The position numbers were made by a program, and so were the translations under genes. Under the pieces are notes generated by a model that did not search any database, was not told the DNA's origin, and worked only from the letters and a program-made list of their open reading frames with translations. Source: Euryarchaeota archaeon UBA439 (GTDB lineage: Archaea; Thermoplasmatota; Poseidoniia; Poseidoniales; Thalassarchaeaceae). From it: a stretch of 11,710 nucleotides of DNA. Below, in pieces: positions 1-6,900 of the stretch. The DNA lies in the NCBI GenBank assembly GCA_002497245.1, contig DANB01000004.1, forward strand, positions 1,035-12,744, written 5' to 3'. Numbering within the stretch: position 1 is the first letter of the stretch; every line of letters begins with the position of its first letter.

Positions 1-258
1 TATACTGCTGAAGCATTCGATGGAGTTGTACTTGTGGCATTAGCTGCATTCGCACAGATGGCATCCCCTGGTGCAACACTGAGCCAAGTAATGATGGCTA
101 CAGGACAAGGTCTAGCTGGAGCAAGTGGAGACATTTCATTCATGGCAAACGGTGACGTACCTGGCGCAGGATACTGTGTTGGTGATTTCACTGAAGATGC
201 TGATGGTGTTTCCTTTGACTGCAACCGCAGCTGGGACCCAGCAAACGGAATGTCTTGA
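1..258 (+). CDS. livK: Branched-chain amino acid-type ABC transporter substrate-binding protein, C-terminal fragment
   Basis: The window opens inside this gene in frame 1. 85 codons remain before the TGA at 256-258, and no start is visible. The fragment begins YTAEAFDGVVLVALAA, which resembles the helix near the end of Peripla_BP_6/LivK-type binding proteins (usual form: Tyr-Asp-Ala-hydrophobic run), followed by a Gly/Ala-rich helix. The tail has two cysteines (YCVGDF and FDCNRSW), probably a disulfide in an exported protein, and an acidic EDADG turn. Family proteins bind a small amino acid or amide outside the cell and deliver it to LivHM. The assignment rests mainly on the liv permease and ATPase genes that follow in the same direction. 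The substrate cannot be told from this fragment. A strong terminator lies 32 nt downstream, so this gene probably ends its own transcript. Confidence 0.72.
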   Translation, partial: YTAEAFDGVVLVALAAFAQMASPGATLSQVMMATGQGLAGASGDISFMANGDVPGAGYCVGDFTEDADGVSFDCNRSWDPANGMS

Positions 259-289
259 ATAATCTAATAGATTAACGAGATACGTAAAG

Positions 290-328
290 CAGTGTGGCGG
301 ATTTTCCGCCACACTGCCCTTTTTTTTT
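290..328 (+). terminator. Hairpin plus T-run transcription terminator after livK
   Basis: A perfect 12-bp inverted repeat (290-301, CAGTGTGGCGGA, against 305-316, TCCGCCACACTG) closes on a TTT loop. It is followed by CCC and nine T (320-328). The stem is GC-rich in an otherwise AT-rich stretch. This is a textbook intrinsic terminator shape. In archaea the T-run is known to be the main signal and hairpins are not required, so the strength of the stem is notable. It separates the binding-protein gene from the permease/ATPase genes and could also stabilise the 3' end of the livK mRNA. Confidence 0.85.
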
Positions 329-335
329 AAAAATA
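326..335 (+). promoter_or_regulatory. Putative TATA box for livHM-livG-livF
   Basis: TTTAAAAATA at 326-335 resembles an archaeal TATA box and is centred about 35 nt before the ATG at 366. Transcription would then start near 355-360 with a leader of only a few nucleotides. That agrees with the lack of a good ribosome binding site; only a weak AGGT at 359-362 is present. Its first three T belong to the T-run of the upstream terminator. A purine-rich BRE is not evident. Confidence 0.4.
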
Positions 336-365
336 ATTTTCAATTTTTATGTGTGTGTAGGTAAA

Positions 366-3300
366 ATGCTCCAACAGATACGTGAAAACTACAATCAATT
401 CTCTGATTCATTTACTACTACCCAGAAGAGACTACTCATAACCTCTATATTATTCTTAGATTCGTTAATATTTGGTTTAACTTTTGGAAAAGGTTTCTTG
501 AATTTAATAGATATATTATTACTAGATAAATTACCAACAGATTTAATCTGGTTGATGCAAATTTTAGAATCAATTACAGCAGGTTTTATTGTTGTAAAAA
601 TGTTCTTTGACGATATTCCAAAAAGTAATCTAAGAACCATCTTAATTTTTCTTTCGCCAATATTCCTAGTTATGGTAGTTTTTGTTACTTTGGAGGCATT
701 GCTCCAAGGATTAGAAACACGTGCAACTATTACGTTAGATCTGATATCGATTTCGACAGGGACCTTAACCTGGGCTTCTACATATCTTGCTATAGCGATA
801 GGACTTACTTTAACATATAAAGTTCAGAGATATGGAAATTTTGCTCAATCAGAATTCTTCATGATTGGCATGTATCTAGCTATGATATTAGTTTGGAGTG
901 ATTATTTTGTTCCCATGTATGACGCTCCTCGTGATGGAGTTCTAACTTGGTCAGTTTTATCTTGGACTATTTTGGGGGCATTTGTCCTTACTGGAATTGC
1001 TGGGATAATAATCGACCGCCTCGTCTATCGTGGTTTCCGTGAAGAAAATGCATCTCCTCAAGTAATGATGATTGCATCCTTAGGAGTCGCATTGATACTT
1101 CGAGCCTTGACCTACTTACGTTTCGGTTCATCTAGAAATATGTTCGAACCAGATTCAGATTGGAGAATGCCAACTATGCGCTGGGAACTACCAACTACAA
1201 AATTCCGGTTTAATCTCGGTGAAAGAGATTTAATTCCTGCTGAACCATTTTGGGATGCTAATGGGAATGGAATATACGATACAGGCAATAATGGCTTACC
1301 AGAATCCTTTATTGATTTAGATGGGGACAATCGTTGGGATGCAGGTCAGACTTACAATCACTATAACTGTGAACAAACTGGAGTAGATGAATTAACTGGC
1401 GACCCTATTTTATCTAGAATAGTAAGTGAAGATTCAAGACCATTTTTTGAACTGTATGATACTAATATTGATTGTATAACTCAGGCAACAACAAATTATG
1501 CTTATTACAAAGGAATAGTCCCCGTCGTTATTTTTTCATCGGTTGCAATATTACTTCTTTTACTTACAAAAACACGTCTTGGAAGAAAAATGCGTGCTGT
1601 TGCCGATAATCCAGAACTTGCTGCTAGTAGCGGAATAAATGTTGAACAGATTCAATTAACTAGTGCTTTTTTATCTGCAGGAATATCTGGTTTAGGTGGG
1701 GCGATTTTCGCTATAACTTTAAGATATAATCCCGAAACAGCATTCACACTTCTTTTGCCATCCTTTGCGGTAATCGTTTTAGGTACTATTGGTTCCATAC
1801 CGGGAGCCATTGTCGCATCTCTAATTGTAGGTTTTGTACGTGCTCTTTCATCGCCTATTCTAATTGGAATAGGGAGTCCATTAGACCGTTCTAATTATAC
1901 TGCTATGGATGGAGTAATGCCCTATATTTTCCTCGTTGCAGTATTGATGATTATGCCCGAAGGAATTGGCGATGCGTATGAAAAATGGAAAGTCGATAGG
2001 CTAAGGAGCAAAAGATCGAGAGAAGAAGAAAAACGTCTATCCGGCGAATCAAATAATCCTTCAAAAATAATAACATTCTTACTCTCAATATTCCCGTTAA
2101 CTGCCCTATTAGGATTTCATAATTGGTGGAATAATAGATCCGATAAGGCTCAAAGCATGGCATTTTTGAGTATAGGTACTTATTCTATCCATAAGCTTCT
2201 TCTATTCGTTAAAAGAAATTCATTCTCAGATGGAACTTGTTCGGAATCCTGTATTTCAAACCTCGATGTTGATACTAATTATGGATTAATAGCGGGTTCT
2301 GACGGAATCTTACAGCCCGAAGACTCTCCATATTTTGCAGATTCAGTCTCGGACCTTGATATCTCTTGGTTCGATTTAATGCAAAATGAGATATGGTTTG
2401 TTGATTTATTGACATTTATTGATAATCTGTTATGGCCTCTTTTACCAATCCTTATTTATGCTTTAGCATTATTCCAATGCCAAGAATATTTATCCGGCGA
2501 GAGCATTTTGAAGCAAAGTAAAAAAGATACAAAATCTATTTCCCAATTTTCCTTCTTTTCGATTAAAAAACATCTTAACAACATTATAATCTTAGTAAAA
2601 AAGCAATATTTGAAATTAACATTAATCGTTACTTCCTTTATTCAGCCAGTGAAATCTTTTGTTAATGATAATTACTCTAAAAATAAAAATAATTTGAAAG
2701 AAAAATTTCCTAATTTTTCTAACAGTATGAAATATGGAAGAGAAAGTATCCTAGGCTCTAATATTATGTTTGCAATTATGTTGATAATAATGATATTATT
2801 CCTAATATGGCTTCCAATATCTGATTCTGATAATATGAATTTTAGTAAAACATTACAAGTATCTAATGTTCTACTAACTCTTTCCATATTTATCTTAATG
2901 TCCTTCTCATTGAATTTACATACTGGAATTACCGGTATGGTCAATTTTGGAGTAATTTTCTTCGTTGGCATAGGAGCTATTACAGTTGGAATTTTAACTG
3001 CCCCTACTGATGTACATGGTTATGCGTGGCCGGTAATACCGGCAACGATAGTTGCAGTATTACTTGCCGCAGCCTTCGGGTGGGCTCTAGCATATCCGAC
3101 TGCTCGTCTGAGAATGGATTATTTTGCTATAGTTACGATTTCTTTAGGAGAGATAGTTAGAGTTTTACTGGCAGGAGAGCCATTACTAAGGGTGGGTTCA
3201 ATTGGTTCTGCGATTGGTATTTCTAAGTATACACTGCCTCTGAAACAATGGTGGTTCTGTGGCTCTGGAGTTTCAATTGGACCAGATTCAGATTATATTA

Positions 3301-4190
3301 GCGCTGACGCATGTAGAAATGATGAATTATTATTAGGTCCGGCAAACAAGGTTGGTGATTTATTAAATCTGACAGATGTAAATGGAGTTGTAGAGCCGGC
3401 ACCTTACATGTTTTTGTTGGCTCTAATAGGAATGTTATCTGTTGTTTTAGTATGGTGGCTTTTAGAAACCATACTTTCATCTCCATGGGGCAGAATCCTG
3501 AAAGCAATTAGAGAGGATGAAGATGTGGCTCAACATCATGGACATGATGTTCTTTCTCACAAAGCAGCAAGTCTTGCCTTAGGGGCTGGTATAGCGGGCC
3601 TCGCAGGAGTTCTTTGGGCCTGGAAATTAACAGGATTCGAACCTTCGATAATGGCACCTGCACGTTCTACATTCCTTGTTTGGGCTGCCTTTATTATAGG
3701 CGGTAAAGCAAATAATAAGGGAATGATAATCGGGGCTTTCATCATAGTACTCATGGAGTTCGTATTCAATGTACTTGTAGCCGCGCAAGGATCTCCCGAT
3801 TTACCTCTATATTCTACTGCAGATAGTATAGACAGACTATTTCAATGGCTTGTAACTAATCAGTGGGATGCCACGAAAATATTTACTCTAATATTAATTA
3901 TTGGTTTATTATTGAAACATAGGGCTACAATAGATATTGGAATTTCAGGAATATTCATCTTCTTATTCACATTGTTATTGATGGGTGAGAGGTCTATTGA
4001 TGAATCATTTACAGGAGGGGTAATTCAAGCAGACATGGCTTATGTAAAGGTATTACTTATCGGATGTTTAATGTTATTCTCACTCAAATTAAATCCGAAG
4101 GGATTAATTCCTGAGGTTCCATTCAGGCCAAATAAGAGTTCAATAATTGGACAATCTAAAGACTTACAAATTGAAGGAGAGGATAGTTAA
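366..4190 (+). CDS. livHM: Fused LivH-LivM permease of a branched-chain amino acid-type ABC transporter
   Basis: A single 1274-residue membrane protein carries both permease halves that are normally separate proteins of about 300-400 residues. Residues 1-115 form an extra N-terminal region with about three hydrophobic segments. The LivH half covers about 116-540: GNFAQSEFFMIGMYLA at 157-172 matches the LivH NFAHGE motif, and the cytoplasmic ATPase-contact loop TRLGRKMRAVADNPELAASS is at 403-422. The linker, about 540-838, has hydrophobic segments near 568-584, 677-703 and 799-818, and a Lys-rich stretch between the last two. The LivM half covers about 839-1274: GITGMVNFGVIFFVGIGA at 854-871, RMDYFAIVTISLGEIVR at 916-932, and contact loop GRILKAIREDEDVAQHHG at 1042-1059. 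It ends with the LivM-like LNPKGLIPEV. Large loops outside the membrane are described in the findings. I chose ATG 366 because the upstream in-frame GTG at 294 lies inside the terminator hairpin. The stop overlaps the livG start (TAATG). Confidence 0.9.
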   Translation: MLQQIRENYNQFSDSFTTTQKRLLITSILFLDSLIFGLTFGKGFLNLIDILLLDKLPTDLIWLMQILESITAGFIVVKMFFDDIPKSNLRTILIFLSPIFLVMVVFVTLEALLQGLETRATITLDLISISTGTLTWASTYLAIAIGLTLTYKVQRYGNFAQSEFFMIGMYLAMILVWSDYFVPMYDAPRDGVLTWSVLSWTILGAFVLTGIAGIIIDRLVYRGFREENASPQVMMIASLGVALILRALTYLRFGSSRNMFEPDSDWRMPTMRWELPTTKFRFNLGERDLIPAEPFWDANGNGIYDTGNNGLPESFIDLDGDNRWDAGQTYNHYNCEQTGVDELTGDPILSRIVSEDSRPFFELYDTNIDCITQATTNYAYYKGIVPVVIFSSVAILLLLLTKTRLGRKMRAVADNPELAASSGINVEQIQLTSAFLSAGISGLGGAIFAITLRYNPETAFTLLLPSFAVIVLGTIGSIPGAIVASLIVGFVRALSSPILIGIGSPLDRSNYTAMDGVMPYIFLVAVLMIMPEGIGDAYEKWKVDRLRSKRSREEEKRLSGESNNPSKIITFLLSIFPLTALLGFHNWWNNRSDKAQSMAFLSIGTYSIHKLLLFVKRNSFSDGTCSESCISNLDVDTNYGLIAGSDGILQPEDSPYFADSVSDLDISWFDLMQNEIWFVDLLTFIDNLLWPLLPILIYALALFQCQEYLSGESILKQSKKDTKSISQFSFFSIKKHLNNIIILVKKQYLKLTLIVTSFIQPVKSFVNDNYSKNKNNLKEKFPNFSNSMKYGRESILGSNIMFAIMLIIMILFLIWLPISDSDNMNFSKTLQVSNVLLTLSIFILMSFSLNLHTGITGMVNFGVIFFVGIGAITVGILTAPTDVHGYAWPVIPATIVAVLLAAAFGWALAYPTARLRMDYFAIVTISLGEIVRVLLAGEPLLRVGSIGSAIGISKYTLPLKQWWFCGSGVSIGPDSDYISADACRNDELLLGPANKVGDLLNLTDVNGVVEPAPYMFLLALIGMLSVVLVWWLLETILSSPWGRILKAIREDEDVAQHHGHDVLSHKAASLALGAGIAGLAGVLWAWKLTGFEPSIMAPARSTFLVWAAFIIGGKANNKGMIIGAFIIVLMEFVFNVLVAAQGSPDLPLYSTADSIDRLFQWLVTNQWDATKIFTLILIIGLLLKHRATIDIGISGIFIFLFTLLLMGERSIDESFTGGVIQADMAYVKVLLIGCLMLFSLKLNPKGLIPEVPFRPNKSSIIGQSKDLQIEGEDS

Positions 4191-4966
4191 TGGAACCGGT
4201 ACTTAGAGTAGAAAATCTTCGTAAGGAGTTCGGCGGTCTTGTGGCAGTAAAAGATGTATCTTTCGAGATATTTGAAGGAGAATTTGTGGGACTAATTGGT
4301 CCTAACGGTTGTGGTAAATCTACTACCTTTAATTGTATTAGCGGATTGTTAGATCAGACAACTGGGAAAGTAGAGATTTATGGAAAAGATGTATCAAAGA
4401 TGAGACCCGATCAGATACATAGTTTAGGTATGACAAGAACTTTCCAGCACACACGTCTTTGGAGAGAAATGACTGTTATTGAGAATCTATTAGTCCCTCC
4501 TAGAAATCAATTCTCTCCTAGTAAAATAAAGTCATTATTATTCCCCAAGACTCGTCAAGCAGAGAAAGAAAGATTGCAAGAGGCATATGATATTTTAGAA
4601 GAGTTAGAAGTTCCTCATATGGCCGAAAATTTAGCAAGCGAATTATCAGGGGGGCAGTCGAAATTGGTCGATATTGGTAGGTCTCGCATGGGCTCGCCAA
4701 AACTACTTCTACTCGATGAACCGGTTGCAGGTGTAGCTGGTCCTTTAGCAATGAAAATCTTTAACAATCTGCGTAAAACAGTAGACGAAACAGGAATTTC
4801 TATATTAATTATTGAGCATAATATGGATTTTATTCTTCGACAAGGAGTTGATAGAATTATCGTTATGAATGAAGGAGAAGTTCTAATGGTGGGGACTCCT
4901 GAAGAAGTAAAATCAAACAGAGCAGTTATTGAGGCATATCTTGGTTCTGCAGGAGAGGAGGAGTGA
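4190..4966 (+). CDS. livG: Branched-chain amino acid-type ABC transporter ATPase LivG
   Basis: This 258-residue cytoplasmic ATPase is one of the two nucleotide-binding subunits that drive the LivHM channel. Motifs in order: Walker A GPNGCGKST at 37-45, Q-loop Gln86 (TRTFQHTRLW), signature LSGGQ at 152-156, Walker B LLLLDEP at 172-178, and switch His210 (IIEHNM). The insertion between Q-loop and signature (about residues 100-135, NQFSPSK to AEKERLQ) and the EHNMDFI and VGTPEEV motifs are typical of LivG rather than LivF. The C-terminus AYLGSAGEEE also fits the family. The ATG shares its A with the livHM stop codon. A GGAG at 4176-4179 gives a normally spaced ribosome binding site. Translational coupling with livHM is likely. 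Confidence 0.93.
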   Translation: MEPVLRVENLRKEFGGLVAVKDVSFEIFEGEFVGLIGPNGCGKSTTFNCISGLLDQTTGKVEIYGKDVSKMRPDQIHSLGMTRTFQHTRLWREMTVIENLLVPPRNQFSPSKIKSLLFPKTRQAEKERLQEAYDILEELEVPHMAENLASELSGGQSKLVDIGRSRMGSPKLLLLDEPVAGVAGPLAMKIFNNLRKTVDETGISILIIEHNMDFILRQGVDRIIVMNEGEVLMVGTPEEVKSNRAVIEAYLGSAGEEE

Positions 4967-4971
4967 GTATA

Positions 4972-5685
4972 ATGAGTAGAGTACTAGATGTAAAAGGCCT
5001 CAACGGAGGATATGGTTCTGTACAAATTTTATATGATATTGATTTACATGTTGATGAAGGAGAATTTGTCACAATTATTGGTCCAAATGGGTGTGGAAAA
5101 TCTACGTTTATTAAGACAATATTTGGGATAGCTAGTTATTACTCCGGCGAAGTCACTCATAATGGCGAAGATGTATCTGGATGGCGCACTGATCAATTAG
5201 TGAATAGAGGAATTGCCTATGTTCCTCAAGTTGATAACGTGTTTCCCTCTTTAACAATCTATGAAAATCTTCAGATGGGTGGTAATAGCCTCTCAAATTT
5301 AGTTTTGAATGAGAGAATTGAACGCGCTTTGAATATGTTCCCAGACTTAAAGGAAAGAATTCATGATCTCGCGGCTTCTCTATCAGGGGGTGAAAGGCAA
5401 ATGTTGGCAATATCACGTGCTTTGATATCTAATCCTAAGTTTTTATTATTAGATGAGCCAACTGCTGCATTGAGTCCTTTGTATCAACAACAAATAATTG
5501 AACGAATAGATGCCTTGAGAGATGAGGGCATCACTGTTCTAATAGTGGAACAAAATGCTCGTTTAAGCCTTGCCCGTTCAGATAGGGGGTACATTTTTGC
5601 TGGAGGAAAAGTCGTCCATTCAGGAGATGCTCAGCATATCTTAACCGATCCTGAGATAGGTGAATATTTCCTTGGCTCGCATTAA
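4972..5685 (+). CDS. livF: Branched-chain amino acid-type ABC transporter ATPase LivF
   Basis: This 237-residue ATPase is the partner of LivG. Motifs in order: Walker A GPNGCGKST at 37-45, Q-loop Gln86 (IAYVPQ), signature LSGGE at 137-141, and Walker B FLLLDEP at 157-163. The switch position holds Gln194 in IVEQNARLSL instead of His. EQNA at this site is characteristic of LivF, so this is family-normal and not a defect. DRGYIFAGGKVVHSGDA and the ending EYFLGSH are also typical. I prefer ATG 4972, 10 nt after a strong GGAGG at 4957-4961. The in-frame GTG at 4963, overlapping the livG TGA, would add three residues (MSI) and remains possible. It closes the liv unit. Only 12 nt separate its stop from the stop of the convergent hydrolase gene. 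Confidence 0.93.
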   Translation: MSRVLDVKGLNGGYGSVQILYDIDLHVDEGEFVTIIGPNGCGKSTFIKTIFGIASYYSGEVTHNGEDVSGWRTDQLVNRGIAYVPQVDNVFPSLTIYENLQMGGNSLSNLVLNERIERALNMFPDLKERIHDLAASLSGGERQMLAISRALISNPKFLLLDEPTAALSPLYQQQIIERIDALRDEGITVLIVEQNARLSLARSDRGYIFAGGKVVHSGDAQHILTDPEIGEYFLGSH

Positions 5686-5697
5686 TATCTATAGTAA

Positions 5698-6312
5698 TTA
5701 TTTCTTTGATAATACTTTTTCAACTGCAATAGGTATGAAATGTAGAGATTCCCCTAATCTATGCCCATCATCAACTTCTATCAATTCAACATTTGAATTA
5801 GATTCTACAACTTTTCTAGATGATTCTATTGATACTATTTCATCAGATATGCCATGTATTATTACAGTTGGATGATTCATCTTTGGCCATGACATTTTCT
5901 TAGCACTAACCATAAAATCCCAACTTAACTTAATTTCTTTATTCAGACCATGATGGAAATAAGGTCTGAATCCGTTATTTTTCCACTGATTTAAGCCCTC
6001 TTTCCCTGCAATATTTTGGAAATTTTCCGCCAAACCGAATGCAGGAGCCATTAATACCAATTTCAAATCCCTATCTAGTAATTCATTAGCTGCATTTGCA
6101 ACAGCCAATCCTCCATAGGATGAACCCATAATCAAATCAAAATCATCAACTTCTGAAATCTTGTCAAGAACTACTTTTGTTTGGTCAGCAATTGTCCAAC
6201 CTCTCCTACTCATATCAACTGAGATGACATCCCAACCTAGATTTCCTATTATCCACGTAGGTTTAGAACCATCTGGACTTCCTTCGAGTCCATGAGCCCA
6301 GAGAACTTTCAA
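5698..6312 (-). CDS. Small alpha/beta hydrolase (YqiA/UPF0227-like predicted esterase)
   Basis: This 204-residue protein has the layout of a minimal alpha/beta hydrolase. The N-terminal strand runs into the oxyanion loop VLWAHGLEGSPDGSK (3-17). The nucleophile elbow is GSSYGG at 63-68 with Ser65. The acid is probably Asp157 in IIHGISDEIV, and the His is His184 in DDGHRLGES, so the triad is complete. The short cap and the HG-x-x-G-S start recall YqiA-like or ABHD10-like esterases and thioesterases. No signal peptide is seen, so it is probably cytoplasmic. The substrate is unknown. The start is TTG 6312, supported by GGAGTGA at 6317-6323, with GGAG 7 nt from the start. That site overlaps the stop of the PPC gene, so the two are very likely translated from one mRNA. 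Confidence 0.82.
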   Translation of the reverse strand: MKVLWAHGLEGSPDGSKPTWIIGNLGWDVISVDMSRRGWTIADQTKVVLDKISEVDDFDLIMGSSYGGLAVANAANELLDRDLKLVLMAPAFGLAENFQNIAGKEGLNQWKNNGFRPYFHHGLNKEIKLSWDFMVSAKKMSWPKMNHPTVIIHGISDEIVSIESSRKVVESNSNVELIEVDDGHRLGESLHFIPIAVEKVLSKK

Positions 6313-6316
6313 ATTA

Positions 6317-6745
6317 TCACTCCAAATCGCAGAATTTTAGTGCGACAAACTCTGTATCAGTCGGCTTTCTCTTCATAGTATTAGAATCCAATACACGTAG
6401 ATGAATTTCACCAACCACATGGATGGTTGCATGGTATAAGTGCCCCCCATGTACATTATGCCCATTATCTGACATTATAGTGTGTAGGTGTGTAAAAGGT
6501 CCTTCAGGTCCGGGAGCTAGGTTTCCTTGTGTAGATAATAATTCCATTGGCCCTTCATGATCTAAGGTTTGATAAATTCCATCTGCTGATAAATACCCCA
6601 TCTGAATATCTCTTACCCTTCCTATTCCGCTTGTAATTATCGCGCAATCGATTCCATGGTTTGAAAGGCTCTGAATTGACTGATGTATTTCCTCTCCAGG
6701 ATCTAACCTTAAAACAACATCATCACCTATTCTACTGAACTCCAT
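6317..6745 (-). CDS. PPC (DUF296) domain protein
   Basis: This 142-residue protein is made of one PPC (plants and prokaryotes conserved, DUF296) domain. Visible family marks are LRLDPGEEIHQSI (12-24), TSGIGR (38-43), MGYLSADGIYQT (49-60), EGPMELLSTQGNLAP (64-78), the metal-site pair His86-x-His88 in FTHLHT, and GGHL with His102. In plants the domain accompanies AT-hook DNA-binding motifs. Prokaryotic stand-alone members form trimers with bound metal and have no settled function. No AT-hook is present here. An open frame extends upstream to a TTG at 6766, but ATG 6745 is preferred: it starts MEFSRIGDD, as homologs do, and a TATA-like sequence lies 26 nt upstream. It is first in a two-gene unit with the hydrolase. 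Confidence 0.85.
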   Translation of the reverse strand: MEFSRIGDDVVLRLDPGEEIHQSIQSLSNHGIDCAIITSGIGRVRDIQMGYLSADGIYQTLDHEGPMELLSTQGNLAPGPEGPFTHLHTIMSDNGHNVHGGHLYHATIHVVGEIHLRVLDSNTMKRKPTDTEFVALKFCDLE

Positions 6746-6766
6746 GAATCCCGATAGGAGTTTCAA

Positions 6767-6775
6767 ACTTTAATC
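6767..6775 (-). promoter_or_regulatory. Putative TATA box for the PPC/hydrolase unit
   Basis: On the minus strand the sequence reads GATTAAAGT, centred about 26 nt before the A of ATG 6745. That is the spacing expected for leaderless archaeal transcription, and no Shine-Dalgarno precedes the ATG. The match to the TATA consensus is only moderate. The site overlaps the left arm of an 11-bp inverted repeat by one base. Confidence 0.35.
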
Positions 6776-6819
6776 CAACGCTCCTTGACTTTCTTATACT
6801 CGGCGATTTTTTACAAACA

Positions 6820-6830
6820 TTCCAGTGGAA
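6820..6830 (+). other. Mini-ORB-like dyad core (candidate Orc1/Cdc6 site)
   Basis: TTCCAGTGGAA is a perfect 5-bp dyad around a central G and equals the dyad core of archaeal origin recognition boxes as I remember the consensus (TTCCAnTGGAAAC). It lacks the following G-string on either strand, so it is at most a mini-ORB. It lies in the divergent PPC/mcm intergenic region, 51 bp centre to centre from the fuller element at 6871-6891 and in the same orientation. Confidence 0.4.
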
Positions 6831-6870
6831 GTATAATATTAGATTTTTAATCCATGTTTTTACTTTGAAA

Positions 6871-6891
6871 CTCCAATAGAAACAAGGGGGT
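6871..6891 (+). other. Origin recognition box (ORB)-like element upstream of mcm
   Basis: The sequence reads CTCCAATAGAAAC followed directly by AAGGGGGT. Known ORBs in Pyrococcus, Sulfolobus and haloarchaea have a (T/C)TCCAnnGGAAAC dyad, two or three purines, and then a G-string ending in T. Dyad half, AAAC, spacing and G-string all agree; the visible mismatch is one dyad base (A for G at 6878). Between this site and the dyad at 6820-6830 lies a very AT-rich stretch (6831-6867, about 19% GC) that could act as an unwinding element. The region is the intergenic space in front of the replicative helicase gene. Whether it is an origin, an autoregulatory Orc1/Cdc6 site or chance cannot be decided from sequence alone. 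Confidence 0.5.
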
Positions 6892-6900
6892 ATCTATAAT
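6891..6900 (+). promoter_or_regulatory. Putative mcm TATA box, abutting the ORB-like element
   Basis: TATCTATAAT starts at the last base of the ORB-like G-string. A start site about 25 nt downstream would leave a leader of roughly 35-40 nt before ATG 6959, which is consistent with this gene having a ribosome binding site. TCTATAA (6893-6899) and TTATAGA (6913-6919) form a 7-bp inverted repeat around 13 nt, so the second arm is an alternative TATA-like or operator site. Confidence 0.35.

Noticed and set aside
294..365. In-frame GTG at 294 as the start of the fused permease (24 extra residues).
   Set aside because: The added segment is encoded by the terminator hairpin and T-run, and would put Phe- and Pro-rich, non-homologous residues before ATG 366. 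There is no ribosome binding site before the GTG.
4963..4971. GTG 4963 overlapping the livG stop as the livF start.
   Set aside because: It adds only three residues and sits 1 nt from the strong GGAGG. ATG 4972 is better spaced, although GTG cannot be excluded.
5161..5200. livF Gln194 in place of the ABC switch His as a sign of a dead ATPase.
   Set aside because: EQNA at this position is the normal state in LivF proteins, and all other motifs are intact. The Gln codon itself lies near 5551.
5686..5697. A bidirectional terminator in the 12-nt gap between the convergent livF and hydrolase genes.
   Set aside because: No hairpin or T-run of useful length fits in the gap. Termination may use T-rich stretches inside the neighbouring coding ends, but nothing specific can be supported.
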